Positions 1-9,800 of a stretch of DNA of 64,000 bases are shown here, piece after piece. Both the position numbers and the translations under genes were made by a program. A model generated the notes under the pieces. That model did no database searches and was not told the origin of the DNA. It worked only from the letters and a program-made list of their open reading frames with translations. Source of the stretch: Lentzea atacamensis (GTDB taxonomy: Bacteria > Actinomycetota > Actinomycetes > Mycobacteriales > Pseudonocardiaceae); assembly GCF_003269295.1 (NCBI RefSeq), contig NZ_QLTT01000002.1, forward strand, positions 62,001-126,000, in the 5' to 3' direction. Within the stretch, counting starts at the first letter, position 1. Every line of letters begins with the position of its first letter.

Positions 1-2
1 AG

Positions 3-245
3 CTGCTGGCGCTGATCTCGGTCGTCACCGGGTCTGCCGCGCACGCGGCGTTGCTGCTGGGCGGGGCCGACCGGGTGTGGCAGTCGGTCGGCCTGCCGCT
101 GTTCGGATCGGCCGGCTTCGCGGCGGCGCACGACCAGTGCGTGGCGTTGTGCCTGCAGGCGTTGGGTGACGAGGCTTATGCCGCCGAGTTCGCGCGAGGT
201 TCGGCGATGACCGTGGCCGAAGTGGTTGCGGCCGCGCAGTCGTGA
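3..245 (+). CDS. C-terminal tail of a regulator-like protein, cut by the window edge
   Basis: An open frame enters from the left edge and runs 80 codons to a TGA. The last residues (a 'GDEAYAAEF' helix, then 'GSAMTVAEVVAAA') resemble the C-terminal signature common at the end of large actinobacterial ATPase/TPR regulators of the LuxR or AfsR/SARP type, where a 'LG..AF...W..G..L..EEAV' pattern closes the protein. No HTH or ATPase domain lies inside the window, so the family assignment rests on this tail alone. A GTG/TTG near position 51 could be taken for a start, but the frame stays open to the window edge, so a truncated larger protein is likelier. Confidence 0.5.
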   Translation: MLALISVVTGSAAHAALLLGGADRVWQSVGLPLFGSAGFAAAHDQCVALCLQALGDEAYAAEFARGSAMTVAEVVAAAQS

Positions 246-285
246 CGCAGGCCCGGTGCAACCGGGCACGAGGACGCTGCCTCGC

Positions 286-917
286 ATGAGGACCGGCGTG
301 CGCACCCCTGACGCGGAGACGATCGAGGAAACGCTGAAGCTCGCGGCGCGGGCACACCGTCGTTCGGCATAGTGCCGCCGTGGCGATGGCGTAAGGGCAA
401 CGAGTGCCTGGAGCTCGTGACGACTCGCACGGACCAGGTGGCGTTGCTCGCGTGTGGCGCGGTGCTGCACCACGTGCGCGTCGCTCTCTCTGCGATGGGC
501 TGGGATTGCCACGTGCTGCGGTCGGATTCCGGTGACGGCCAGATCGCGTCGGTGCACCCGCGCTGGGAGCTCGACCCGTTCTCCTGCGAGGTGGCCCCGG
601 CTGCGGCGATCCCGTTGCGCCGGGCGGATCCACGGCCGTACCTCGCCGACGAGGTGCCGGACTCGGCGCTGACATGGCTGCTGCATGCGGCCCGCGCCGA
701 GAACTGTGATCTGGAGCTGCTGGCGCGGCGCAACGGCGTGCTGCTCCGGATGGTCGGCCACGACTGGCTGCGGCTGGGCGAGGCCGTCAGCGCGGTGCTG
801 CTGGCGTCGACCGTGTGGGGCCTCGCGTCGCAGGCGTTGCTGCACGAGGAGGAGGTGATCGTGCGCGTCGGCTGGCAGTCGCCCAATGCCGAACCGTTGC
901 CCCAGTCGGCACGCTAG
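286..917 (+). pseudogene. Acg-family nitroreductase-like gene, frameshifted
   Basis: ATG at 286 opens 28 codons ending 'LKLAARA' before the frame runs into TAG at about 370. The missing continuation 'PSFGIVPPWRWR' is found two bases out of phase. This is the signature 'RAPS..NTQPWRW' of Acg-type FMN nitroreductases (dormancy-associated in mycobacteria). The second frame continues with family-like segments ('CGAVLHHVRVAL', 'RRADPRPY', and near the end 'GEAVSAVLLAS' and 'VRVGWQSP') to TAG at 915-917. The break lies at gcacaccg around 352-359 and is most simply a duplicated CA. Repaired, the product would be about 210 residues, shorter than the usual ~320, so it may also be internally reduced. 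A sequencing error cannot be excluded. Confidence 0.7.
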
Positions 918-945
918 GTCTTCCCCCGGCAGGGACCATGGGTGC

Positions 946-1338
946 GTGGACCGCGACCGAACGCTCGCGCACCTGAGCGACGACGCCTGGCTGAGACCTG
1001 ACTCGTCGTCGACCCAGCTGTACCGCGACCTGTGCACGTTGCGCGATCTGCCGGTGCGCGAGCTGACTCCGACCTCGCTGCACCTGCTGGTGACCCATCA
1101 GGTGGGCTTGGACGTGACCGCGCTGCTGGCGCTGGAACACGTCGAGACGGACCCGCTGCGATCGTTCGCGCTGTACCCCGGCGACCTGCTCGCGGCTCTA
1201 CTGAGAGTAGACCACTCGTTCTGGATCGATCACCCGGAGTTACTGACCAGGATGACGGTCCTGCTGGACCGGCTGCGCACGTTGCCGGAGGGCGACTGGC
1301 AGCTCCTGGTGTCCGCGGCCGAGCAGTTCCCCGGTTAG
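946..1338 (+). CDS. Contact-dependent growth inhibition (CdiI-type) immunity protein
   Basis: 130 residues from GTG 946, preceded by a purine-rich CAGGGAC about 11 bp upstream. The centre, 'LPVRELTPTSLHLLVTHQVG' followed by 'ALLALEHVETDPL' and 'YPGDLLAALL', matches the pattern of the CDI immunity family of small cytosolic proteins (usually 'L..LTVEDLR.LIGQ.IGL..L.PLAL..L..DPL..G..YPGDLL'). Such proteins bind and neutralise a cognate toxin domain. No CdiA or Rhs toxin gene lies beside it on this strand; the Rhs toxin downstream has its own neighbouring immunity candidate, so this one looks orphan. It may protect against toxins of neighbouring strains, or be the last piece of a lost module. Confidence 0.7.
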   Translation: MDRDRTLAHLSDDAWLRPDSSSTQLYRDLCTLRDLPVRELTPTSLHLLVTHQVGLDVTALLALEHVETDPLRSFALYPGDLLAALLRVDHSFWIDHPELLTRMTVLLDRLRTLPEGDWQLLVSAAEQFPG

Positions 1339-1383
1339 GCGCGCGTTAGGCGTCTCTTTGCCGCCCGATGAGTTGCTGGTGGC

Positions 1384-1743
1384 ATGCCAAAGATCCTCGC
1401 GGCCGCCGGCCTCACGCTGGCCTCCCTCGCCGCCACCGCAGTGTTCTCCTCCCCCGTGGCCCTGGCCGCCGAGACGTGCAAGGCCTCCTACTATGACGGT
1501 GGCGGCACGACGGCCAGCGGCGAGCGCTTCGACCCCAACAAGCTCACCGCAGCGCACAAGACGCTGCCGTTCGGCACGAAGGTGAAGGTGAAGAACCGCT
1601 CCAACGGCAAGACCGTCACCGTGCGGATCAACGACCGCGGTCCGTTCATCGCGGGCCGCTGCGTCGACCTGACCCCGAAGGCCTTCAAGACCATCGCGCC
1701 GTTGTCACAGGGCGTGGTCGGCGTGACGGTCACGAAAGTTTAG
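1384..1743 (+). CDS. Small secreted RlpA-like double-psi beta-barrel protein
   Basis: 119 residues. Residues 1-29 form a Sec signal peptide (Lys after Met, hydrophobic core '[19 protein letters not shown]', cut after 'ALAA'). The mature ~90 residues are a lone double-psi beta-barrel: '[17 protein letters not shown]', '[16 protein letters not shown]', '[10 protein letters not shown]' and '[10 protein letters not shown]' are the standard RlpA/expansin-like blocks, including the Asp of 'NDRGP'. Two Cys (mature N-terminus and 'GRCVDL') could form a disulfide. RlpA proteins bind or cleave denuded glycan strands, but this version has no SPOR domain, and stand-alone barrels of this kind may only bind the wall. 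ATG 1384 is the only start that includes the signal peptide. Confidence 0.8.
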   Translation: MPKILAAAGLTLASLAATAVFSSPVALAAETCKASYYDGGGTTASGERFDPNKLTAAHKTLPFGTKVKVKNRSNGKTVTVRINDRGPFIAGRCVDLTPKAFKTIAPLSQGVVGVTVTKV

Positions 1744-1814
1744 TTGAGTAGAAAACCATCGTTCTGCTTGACCCGATCGAGTGAACGAGATAGGCAATCC
1801 GGGTGTTGGCGGCG

Positions 1815-2213
1815 ATGAGTGGGCCTGGTCGGCTCGCAACCGGGGCGCTCCTAGGTGCTGTCGTCGCCGCGTTTTACGTGCTAGCACCGCATGTCGGATC
1901 GCTCGCCTCGGGCGATCCGACATCGCAGGACAACGACAGACCGGCGCGCGTATCGCTCATCAACACGCCGTCCCTGATGCCCACACCAACTGAGACGCCA
2001 TCACTGACAGTGTCGTCCGAACCATCGTCGTCCGCGCCGTCATCGTCCGCGCCGTCGTCCGCACCGTCTTCCTCCAAGACAACGGCCACCACGACGACCG
2101 TTGTCACGACGACAACGACTCAGGCGCCGCCACCCGCCACAACGACGACCACGCGGCCGCGGCCCACCACCACGACCACGACCACGCGGCCATGCGGACT
2201 CATCTTCTGCTGA
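1815..2213 (+). CDS. Membrane-anchored Ser/Thr/Pro-rich surface protein, unknown function
   Basis: 132 residues from ATG 1815 (136 from an in-frame GTG at 1803). One hydrophobic segment near residues 7-28 ('GALLGAVVAAFYVLAPHVG') acts as signal anchor. The rest is low complexity: a Ser/Pro stretch with repeated 'SSAPS' units and then Thr runs with Pro and Arg, ending in 'CGLIFC'. The last two Cys could be lipidated or disulfide-linked. Nothing resembles a catalytic domain. Such stalks are often O-mannosylated in actinobacteria and act as spacers, but that is inference. The coding frame is supported by the amphipathic composition and by the stop just before the operator at 2224. Confidence 0.5.
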   Translation: MSGPGRLATGALLGAVVAAFYVLAPHVGSLASGDPTSQDNDRPARVSLINTPSLMPTPTETPSLTVSSEPSSSAPSSSAPSSAPSSSKTTATTTTVVTTTTTQAPPPATTTTTRPRPTTTTTTTRPCGLIFC

Positions 2214-2223
2214 TCACCCCAGC

Positions 2224-2245
2224 CGACGTACAGCCTTGTACGTCG
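2224..2245. promoter_or_regulatory. Perfect 9-bp palindrome, probable YefM/YoeB-type operator
   Basis: Arms CGACGTACA and TGTACGTCG are exact reverse complements separated by 4 bases, ending 21 bp before the ATG of the antitoxin remnant. Each inner half carries the GTACA/TGTAC element. The known E. coli yefM-yoeB operator is built on TGTACA-core palindromes bound by the antitoxin, so this is very likely the autoregulatory site of the decayed pair downstream. It could double as a hairpin after the gene ending at 2213, but there is no T-run. Confidence 0.6.
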
Positions 2246-2266
2246 AGGGGAGGGTGCCGGTGAACC

Positions 2267-2510
2267 ATGAGCCATTCCGCGTCTTGTGCGAAGTACGCCG
2301 AAACGCTCGACTCCGTAGTCAACGACCGCGAAGAGGAGGTTGACCACCCGCGCTGGGCACGAACCGGTCGTAATCGTGTCGCTTGACGACTACCAGTCGC
2401 TCAAGGAGTCCGCCTACCTGCTCCGCAGAGCGGAGAACGCACGACGCCTGATCATGTCCACCGAACGGCTGGAATCCGGCGGCGGGTCACGGCACGAACT
2501 CGTTGAATGA
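2267..2510 (+). pseudogene. Phd/YefM-family antitoxin remnant, frameshifted
   Basis: ATG 2267 follows a GGGGAGGG-type Shine-Dalgarno. The first frame reads 'YAETLDSVVNDREE', the N-terminal DNA-binding half of YefM/Axe antitoxins, then goes out of frame near 2334-2342. The remainder, 'TTRAGHEPVVIVSLDDYQ' followed by 'LKESAYLLRRAENARRL', 'ERLESGGGS' and 'HELVE', is in another frame and ends at TGA 2508-2510. These are the conserved VxxSLDDYxSLxETAYLL core and the toxin-binding tail. One extra base in the GAAGAGGAGGTT stretch explains the break. The stop overlaps the ATG of the toxin remnant (ATGA), as in intact modules. Confidence 0.75.
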
Positions 2511-2749
2511 AGCTGATCTGGAACGAATTTTCCCGGGACGACTACCCCCTGGTGGCAGACCGAAGATCGCAAGGTCCTCAAGAGGATCAATGAACTGATC
2601 AAGGACACCCAGAGGAACGGCAACGAGGGCCTCGGCAAGTCCAATCCCCTCAAGCACGGCTTCCAAAGTTACTGGTCACGCCGCATCACCGACAAACACC
2701 GACTGGTCTACAAATCGCTGGTGACGAGATCAGAGTCGCGGCATGTCAC
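2507..2749 (+). pseudogene. YoeB/Txe-family mRNA interferase toxin remnant, two frameshifts
   Basis: Starts ATG 2507 as 'MKLIWNE', the canonical YoeB/Txe start. In the run of five C at 2545-2549 the frame is lost; one C fewer restores 'PWWQTEDRKVLKRINELIKD' and the following 'NGNEGLGK' and 'YWSRRITDKHRLVYK' blocks. A second shift near 2715 is needed to read 'AGDEIRVAACH', the catalytic C-terminal region (families end 'IAACRYHY'; here the final Tyr is lost). YoeB toxins cleave mRNA at the ribosome. With two frameshifts and a damaged terminus this copy cannot be active. The homopolymer break might be a sequencing error, but three breaks across the two genes argue for real decay. Confidence 0.75.
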
Positions 2750-2908
2750 CGGACACCATATGATCACACAACTCACACCGCCGATTGAGCGGCCCAGCTC
2801 GAACGCAATACGAGCAGCAGCCTCGTAGGCTGCCAGGCTCCCGGCGCGACCATCGGCCGATCACATGCGTACCAACTTGAGCTGTGCGCAACCACGCACC
2901 GCTCGTCG

Positions 2909-3125
2909 GCACGCCCCCAAGTCAGCCGGCCCGTGCCTGCCCGACACATGAGGTCTACGCCGACGATCGTCGCGTCCTCTGCCGGGAAGTCTTCCAGCGC
3001 AAGGAAGTCGACCGCGGGCTGAGCTTCCTCGTACGTGGCGCACGAGCCGATCGGTCACCCCGTCGGCCGGGCGTGTAGGCGGGGAGGGACGCTGGGCCGG
3101 TCGGGTTGGCGAACGGACTCGTCAC
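2909..3125 (-). pseudogene. General stress protein (17M/YflT-like) remnant
   Basis: On the minus strand GTG 3125 opens 'TSPFANPTGPASLPAYTPG', after which the frame is lost near 3055-3065. The continuation, 'PIGSCATYEEAQPAVDFL' then 'EDFPAEDATIVGVDLM' and 'GTGRLTWGRA', lies in another frame. It matches the actinobacterial family that begins '..GWPIGSY.TYAEAQRAVDYLSD..FPV..VTIVGVDLM..ERVTGRLTW'. The codon where the conserved Trp of 'GWPIG' is expected reads TGA. The Gly-rich membrane segments that should follow are absent, so the gene is both frameshifted and truncated. The cell role of this family is poorly known (general stress in bacilli). Confidence 0.65.
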
Positions 3126-3372
3126 AGCGACCCGCCTCTCTCGGGGCCCGCTTCCTGCCAGCGCCCGGTGCGATGTGCTCAGGCGCCTACGAGTGACTTG
3201 TCAGGTTCGGTTCCCAGTGTTGGGACCTGAGCACGAGACTCACGAACTCATGCCTCTACTACTCAATCATCGACCGCAGACCGCACTAATGCCGCCACAA
3301 TAGCGACGATGTCTCCGTTTACCCCCATGAGGCCCGCCGGGTTCAAGCGTCCCGGCAGGTCCCAATGGTTGC
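3126..3372. other. Non-coding stretch downstream of the immunity gene
   Basis: No convincing reading frame on either strand. With the 2750-2908 interval on the far side of the stress-protein remnant it forms a gene-poor junction between the decayed left strip and the Rhs operon. It contains the nested inverted repeat at 3175-3234, which would be transcribed in the 3' region of the immunity gene. Confidence 0.5.
3175..3234. repeat. Nested inverted repeat
   Basis: Outer arms GTGCTCAGG (3175-3183) and CCTGAGCAC (3226-3234) are exact complements. Inside them TCAGG and CCTGA, and TCCCA and TGGGA around a GTGT loop, can also pair in competing ways. The element is about 140 bp downstream of the immunity-gene stop on its strand and has no T-run, so it is not a classic terminator. 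Function unknown. Confidence 0.4.
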
Positions 3373-3816
3373 TCAAATCGACAGTTCCTGTTGCTCCTCG
3401 GCGTACGAATTAGCCGGAACAAGCTCGGAAATCCTACCAAAGAAGATCAAGCCAGCCACCTTGAGAGAATCAAAGAAATCGACTGATGAAGCGCTCGCTT
3501 TTCTGACCTCCTCACCAATCTTCGCGGTTACCAGAACACGCTTCCCCTTAACCTCAAAAGCGAGCTTGACCGGCTGATCCGGAAAATAGGTTTCCGCGTA
3601 GTGCGACGAGCCTCGAAGCTGCCTCATCATCTCGGAAATATAACACCAGAGCTGGTCGACGTAGTCCCACTCGCCAAACCCGATTATCTCAATTCCATCA
3701 ACCAACAAGCGGATGGCACCTTCGATGTAGTCGGGGTCGAGCGGCGGCGTATTGCAGTCTTCCACCTTCCTGAACTCGCCACCCGCACACCTCAGGAACG
3801 TCTCAAATTCAACCAC
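3373..3816 (-). CDS. Probable cognate immunity protein of the Rhs toxin
   Basis: 147 residues. GTG 3816 is chosen because an AAGGGGC Shine-Dalgarno sits about 8 bp upstream, just after the Rhs stop at 3833 (16-bp gap); a longer frame would overlap the Rhs end. The protein is acidic, soluble, with no signal peptide or membrane span, and single-domain: 'FRKVEDCNTPPLD', 'IEGAIRLLVDGIEIIGFGEW', 'LAFEVKGKRVLVTAKIG', 'GLIFFGRISELVP'. I do not recognise its family. Position is the main evidence: immunity genes of polymorphic toxins lie immediately downstream of the toxin tip and are co-transcribed. Its codon use is less GC-biased than the upstream gene, as is common for recently acquired tip/immunity pairs. 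Confidence 0.65.
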   Translation of the reverse strand: MVEFETFLRCAGGEFRKVEDCNTPPLDPDYIEGAIRLLVDGIEIIGFGEWDYVDQLWCYISEMMRQLRGSSHYAETYFPDQPVKLAFEVKGKRVLVTAKIGEEVRKASASSVDFFDSLKVAGLIFFGRISELVPANSYAEEQQELSI

Positions 3817-3832
3817 TTCGCAGGCCCCTTGA

Positions 3833-6800
3833 CTACGGAGACGGAGGTACAGGATAGAACTGACCAACTCGACCCTTGTTCAGGCCGAGAACGTAGTCTA
3901 CGCCGTCCACGTTTCCGCGAATTTGATACATGCCCGTGCTTCCTCGCTGCGCAAGCGTGTCCCTGTTCTGTCGCATGACCTGCCCGATCGCGTCCTGAAC
4001 ATCAGCGACGCTCATCTTGGGATCAAAGAAGGACTGCTGAGCTTTGACTGAACCATCCCACATCTTTGGATGATGACGAGTGAGGATGTGCTCCATGCCC
4101 TTCCTGTCCAGCAGGAAGGTCTGGTTCCCGAACTGGAAGCGCTGACTGACCCAGTCCCGGAGAGCCGTAATGCATCCTCCGGTGTTGTGAACCAATACCG
4201 GCGTCGCACCCGCCAGCACGTAGTACGTGTGAAGGCCCTCGACAGTCAGGTTGTAGACACGTTCAGACGCCGTCCACTCCCGAGTAGCAGAGATTCGGGC
4301 CTCGGTCCCCGCGGCGGTCAGTAGCGACGAATCCGCGCCCAGATCCTCCGCGTCCGCCCAAAGCTTCAGTTCCGGCACCCAGAACGGGTGCTCATCCGTC
4401 GCAACGACCTTGGCGTCGCCGATAGAGACTTCGACGAGGTTCTTGTCGCCTTCACCGATGATGGTCGCCACGACTTCGCGCGGTCCGGCTTCACCGGTCT
4501 CAGGATCAGTGGCGAAGACACGATCACCGACTTCGATTTCCTCGATGCGTTTGGTGGTGCCGTCTGCCATCAGCACCAACGTGTCACCGATGAAGCTGTT
4601 CCGGCAGAAGTTGCGCGGCGAGAAGGTAGTCGCTCCCCCCAGCGCGGCGGCGCCGCCCTTACGACCGCCACCGCGAACACCCGCCGAACCGCCGGGACGG
4701 TCGAAGCCGGCCCCGCCCGCAAGGTCGTGCGACAGGCTCAGCTGGAGCGTGAATCTGGAATTGCACCCAGCGGTCTGTGAGTAGGTGCAGGCGCGCACCG
4801 CGAAGTCGAGCAACTGCATGGTGCTGTAGCGGCCGTCTGGGTCTTCGGGCGCCGGATACCAGTCGTGAGCGAGGATCTGGGACTTGACAGCGCGCATCTC
4901 TTCGGCCAGGTGGAACACGTCTGGCCCAGCGCCAATGACCTCCCAGTCGCCGATGTAGCTCTTGCCCGTGTCGTTGTCGTAGTAGACGTCGATGCCGTCG
5001 CGGTCGCTGGAGACGATGCCCTTCGAAGGCGTGTCGGTGCCAGGGATGGAAGCCGAACTGCCGCCTCCGCCACGGTTGTCCTTGTAGCTGCAGGTACCGG
5101 AACCGGCACCGTCCAGGCAGCTCATCGGCAGGAGGCCGGTCGGGTCGCTCGACGTGATCGGCGAGTTGTTCGCGTAGGCGTAGGCGCTCCACTGCTGCGG
5201 GTCGTCTGGATCGAGAAGTGGGTCGACCGAGATGAACCGGCCGATCGCCGGGTCGTACTGCCGCGCGCCGAGCTCGACCAGTCCCGTGGAGACGTCGATC
5301 GTGCCGCCGACGAAGCCTCGTTCGCCGGGGAACGTAGCCGTACCACCGCGTGGGGCGCCGAACGGGGTCTGTCGACGGCGGTCCACAGCCAGCGTTTCGC
5401 GGTTGACCGCGATCTGGGCGGTGCCCTGGTGGTCGTTGGCGAGCCAGGTGAGTTTGGTGGTGCCCTCGCGCATGGCCACGATCTGGCCGCCGTGCGTGTA
5501 GTAGCGCGTGACGGTGGGCTTGGTGGCGCCCTTGGCAAGGCGGATCTCCTGGCCGCCGAGGTACAGCGTGGTGCCGTCTGGGTCTCGGCGCAGCAGGCGG
5601 GAGCCTGAAGCGTCGTAGATGAAGGAGGTGTCCTTCGCGTTGTCCGAGATCTTGCCGACGCGGCCTTCGGCGTCCCAGTCGAGCGTTTGCGCGACGCCGG
5701 TGAGGTTGCGGGTCTTGGTGTTGCCTGCAGCGTCGTAGGTGAAGCGGTCGAGGTTGCTGCCGCCGGGGCCCGCCGTGGTCACGGAGTCCAGGGAGTGCGC
5801 CCGCGAGTAGTTGTAGGTGCGAGTGGTGTCTCCGGCGGAGGAGTGCTGGATCTCCTTCTTGCGGTTGCCGATGGCGTCGTACTCGAACGACTGCCAGTAC
5901 GGCGCGGGGCCCGAGAGCGACGCGGTGGAGGGGTCTGCCGCACAGTCGCCGGAGGGCGTCCAGGCGTGTGTCAGCCGCTGAAGGTTGTCGTACCGGAAGC
6001 ACTGGCGGTCGGAGCCCAGCACCGTGCTGTCCAGAACGGATTGGATGTTGCCAGCATCGTCGTAGCTGTAATTGACGTCGGCCTGCTTGGGCGACGGGAC
6101 TTCGGCATCGACGATGTAGCGGTTCATCCGGCGGGTGTTGTCGTCGTAGTAGTACGACAACCAGGTGCGCTTGCCGGTGGCGCCGAGTTCCAAACGGTAA
6201 AGCTCGCCGTACTTCGTGTAGGCGGTGCTGTTGACCAGCATGTCGGTCGACAGGTCGCGCAGACCGCCCACGGTCTGTGACGGCCTGCCCAGGTCGTCGT
6301 ACTGGTGCAGCACGGTTTCGGCGGGCATGCCGGCCGCGGCGATCGCGCCGTGGCCGGTGCCTTCGAGGCTGCCGTTCGGGTTGTACTTGAACGTGGTCGA
6401 GTAGGTGCCCTTGAGCGGTCCCTCGATGTCCGGGATCACGGTCTCAGTGATCAGCGGCTGGTCGAGCGGGCTGTAGGCGAGGACCTTGTTGGTGTAGGCC
6501 TTGCCGTCGACGTACCTGGTCGACGACGCGGGCAGGCCGAGACCGTAGTCCGCGGTGTCGTAGGTGAAGTCCTTCAACACCGTCGTGCCCGACTTCACCG
6601 ACGTCGTGCGGCCCAGCTTGTCGTAGCTGTAGGTGAGGGTGTTGTTCAACGCGTCGGTGACAGTGGAGAGCTGGCCGAGCGCGTCGTAGGTCATCGTGGA
6701 AACGCCCTTGTCGACGTCCTCCGCGCGGATCTGCCGGCCATGCAGGTCGTACTGCCACTTCCACGTGTTGCCTGCAGCGTCCATGGTGGATGCGAGCTGA

Positions 6801-9800
6801 CCGCCGAGCGTGTAGGTGTAGCGGACGGTGTCGTGGTCGCCGCTCGCGGTGGAGCCCTTGTACTGCCACAGTTCCGTTCGCTGGCCGCGTGCGTCGGTCA
6901 CGACCGTCGTGGGCGTGCCACCACGAGGAGGAGTGACGTCGACACGGTCACCGCCATATGCGGTGGTGCTGCGCCACTTCTCCTGCCCACCAGCCTGATA
7001 GATCATGTGCTGCGCCCGGCCGGCACCGTCGTACTCGGTGCGCGTCAGGCCCGGAACATCGGTTTCCGAGAACACGAGCAGACTGGTGTCCACCGTCTTG
7101 TCGTTGAAGAACGGCTGCGTCACACGCGCCGAGCGCCCCTGGGAGTCGTACCTGGTGTCTGAGATGAGACGTCCACCTTCGGTGGGCGTCTGGGCCTGCC
7201 GGATCCGGTAGAGGCCGTCGAAGACCGAGGTGCTGGTCAGGTAGTTGCCCTTGGCGCTAACCGCCGTCGTCTTGACCGAACTCGGCGCGTCGCGCTTCAC
7301 GTCGTAGACGAACGACTGCGACGGCTGGTTGGACCAGTCGTCCCGCGGACGGTTCGGCAACCACACAGCGGTGGTGCGGCCGAGAGCGTCTGACGCCGAC
7401 TCGGTGACGTTCTCATTGGCGTCGACGATCTTCGTGTCCTTGCCCCACGCGGGCTCGATCGTCGTCGTCACGGAGTGACCGAGCGCGTCGGTGCGAATTG
7501 TGCCCGTGGTCGGGCCGCCGGTCTTCGGGACGTACTCGGCCGTTGTCGTGGCGCCGGCAGCGTCGGTGACCGTGAGGCTGCGGCCGTAGACGTCGTAGGT
7601 ACTGGTGAGCTTCGACTTCCACACGGCGCCGGACGCCGGGCGTTCGTCGATGATCTCGACCTTGATGATGTTGCCGGCGTTGTCGTAGGCGTTGCGGACG
7701 CCGCCGAGCGCCTGCGCCGGGAACGACACCGCGGCGCCGCAGGCGACGGCTACCGTTTCCGACTCGAGTGGGTAGGACCAGCGCCAGCGCGGTTCGTCCT
7801 GCAGGTAGGTCGTGGTGGTGCAGCGGTCGTCGGCGTCGGTGGCGAGATCGCCGAGGTCCTTGGTCTCGGTCACCTGGCCGTGACTGTCGTACTTGCTCTC
7901 GGTCCTGGTCTTGCGCCAGCCGCCGGAGCGCAGCGCGGTGTAGGTGGTCGAGGACTCCTGGGCGGTCCAGTAGGCCTTGTAGTCGCCGCGCGTCGCGGTC
8001 GGGCCCGACCAGGTGGGCGTGGAGATCGTCTTGGACAGGACGGTGTCGCTCGTGCCGTCGTGAGTCTGCGACTCGTAGCGGTAGCCACTGAGCCAGTCCG
8101 AGTCCTCGCGCGAGCCGTTCTCCGAGTCGGTCACGTTGACCGTGCGGGTGGAGCCTCCCGGCAGCTTGTCGCCGTGCATGCCGCGGTAGAAGCGTTCCTC
8201 GGTCATGGTGACCGGGCCGTACCTGTCGTTGTCCGCGCCGTTGAGCACGCGCACCCGGCCGTAACCGCGGAACTCGTTGTAGGTCCGCTTGTCGGCCTTG
8301 GTGAATTCGGACTGGTCACGCCGCCAGGCCGCACCATCGAGGTACTGGTAGCGCACCACCTGCTCGGTGCTCGCCGCGTAGCGGTCGGACGTCGTGATGG
8401 ACTCCACCACGTACTTGTGGAAGTAGTCCTCCCGCTCGGCTCCGTCCTTCGGAGCCCACTTGGAGGGATAGCAACGCTTGTCGTTCGACTCCGCGTTGGC
8501 GGGCATGGAGGTGGCCGGAACGCAATCCGGGGCGGCGTACTTCACCGTGGTCACGCCGCCGGACTCGGAGACGATGCCGGTGACGCGGTAGCGGTTCAGG
8601 GGGCCGATGCCGGTCGGGGTGTCGACGCGGTTCGGCTTCGCCGTGCCCTCGAACGTCACCTCCGGCAGCGAGAGTTCACCGCCGACGAGGCCGGTGTGCG
8701 TGATACCCCGCAGCCACAACGCGGCCTGGTAGACGTCGTCGGTCTTCGGGAACTCGTGGTGCAGGGTCCAGCGGTCGACGTTCTGGTAGCCGTCGCCCTT
8801 GCGGACCTGGGTGGTGATCGTCGACAGACGCTTGGTCGACCAGAACGTCGGCGTGTGCTTGCCGGGGCAGGTGGCGCCGTCGCAGTGGTCCGCGACGGCG
8901 GCGTCCGGCCAGTTCTCCTTGATGCTGAAGTTGGAGCAGTTGGCGTCCTTGACGCAGCGGTTCTCCAGACCGAACTCCACCCGGCCGGTCGCGGGCGCGT
9001 TCACGTCGTCGCGCAGGCCGTACTCGACGGACTTCAGCGTGCCCGCGCGAACGTACGAAACTGCCGCGTCCTCACGGTTCTTGCCGTACTTGTTGGTTTC
9101 GGTCTCGTAGTTGTAGAGGACCACGTTGCCACGTGGGTCGACAACCTTGTCCAGCATCCAGCGCCAGGCGCGGTCGCAGGACGATGCCGCGAAGGTGCTT
9201 TCGTGGCAAGGTTCTCCGGCGTCGTCACCGAACACCGGAACGGTCCACGTCGACTTCGCGGCGGTTCTGGTGCCGAAGAAGTACTGGGTGCCGTCGACCG
9301 TGGTGATCTTCCACGACTCGTTGAACTTGTCGCCGTTGCCCGGCGTGGGAATTCGCTCGATACGGGACCTGTCGTCCGCCTTGAGCCGCCACACACCGGT
9401 GGTGTCGTCCTTGATGAGCATGCCGCCGCGACCACCGAACGACGCCGTCGCGTTGTCGCTGCGCCAGCACAGGTCACCGGTCTTCGGCGGCGTCGTGCCG
9501 CCGTCGGTGTCATCGGCGCACCCCCCGTACGCCCGTTCGACGAAGCCCGCCGAGAGGTCCCAGCCTTCACCGACCCACGACGGCTGGTTGTTCGTCACCG
9601 ACGTCAGACCGTCCACAGCGGACGATCGATAGGACAGCGCGAGCGACGGGCTGAACCCGCCTGGTGCCGGAGGTACCCGCAGCGGGTACGACCAGGAGAA
9701 GTCACCGCTCTGTCTCGACACCTCCCAGGAGGAGGACGCCGAGAACGGTGTGGCGGCGAACGAACCGCCACCCTGCTGCGTACCGCCGGTGGGCTGGTTG

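Noticed and set aside
2719..2880. Minus-strand peptide with 'AAYEAAARIAFELGRSIGG'
   Set aside because: It looks helical, but there is no start, the frame conflicts with the stress-protein remnant, and the 3' part lies in the toxin remnant.
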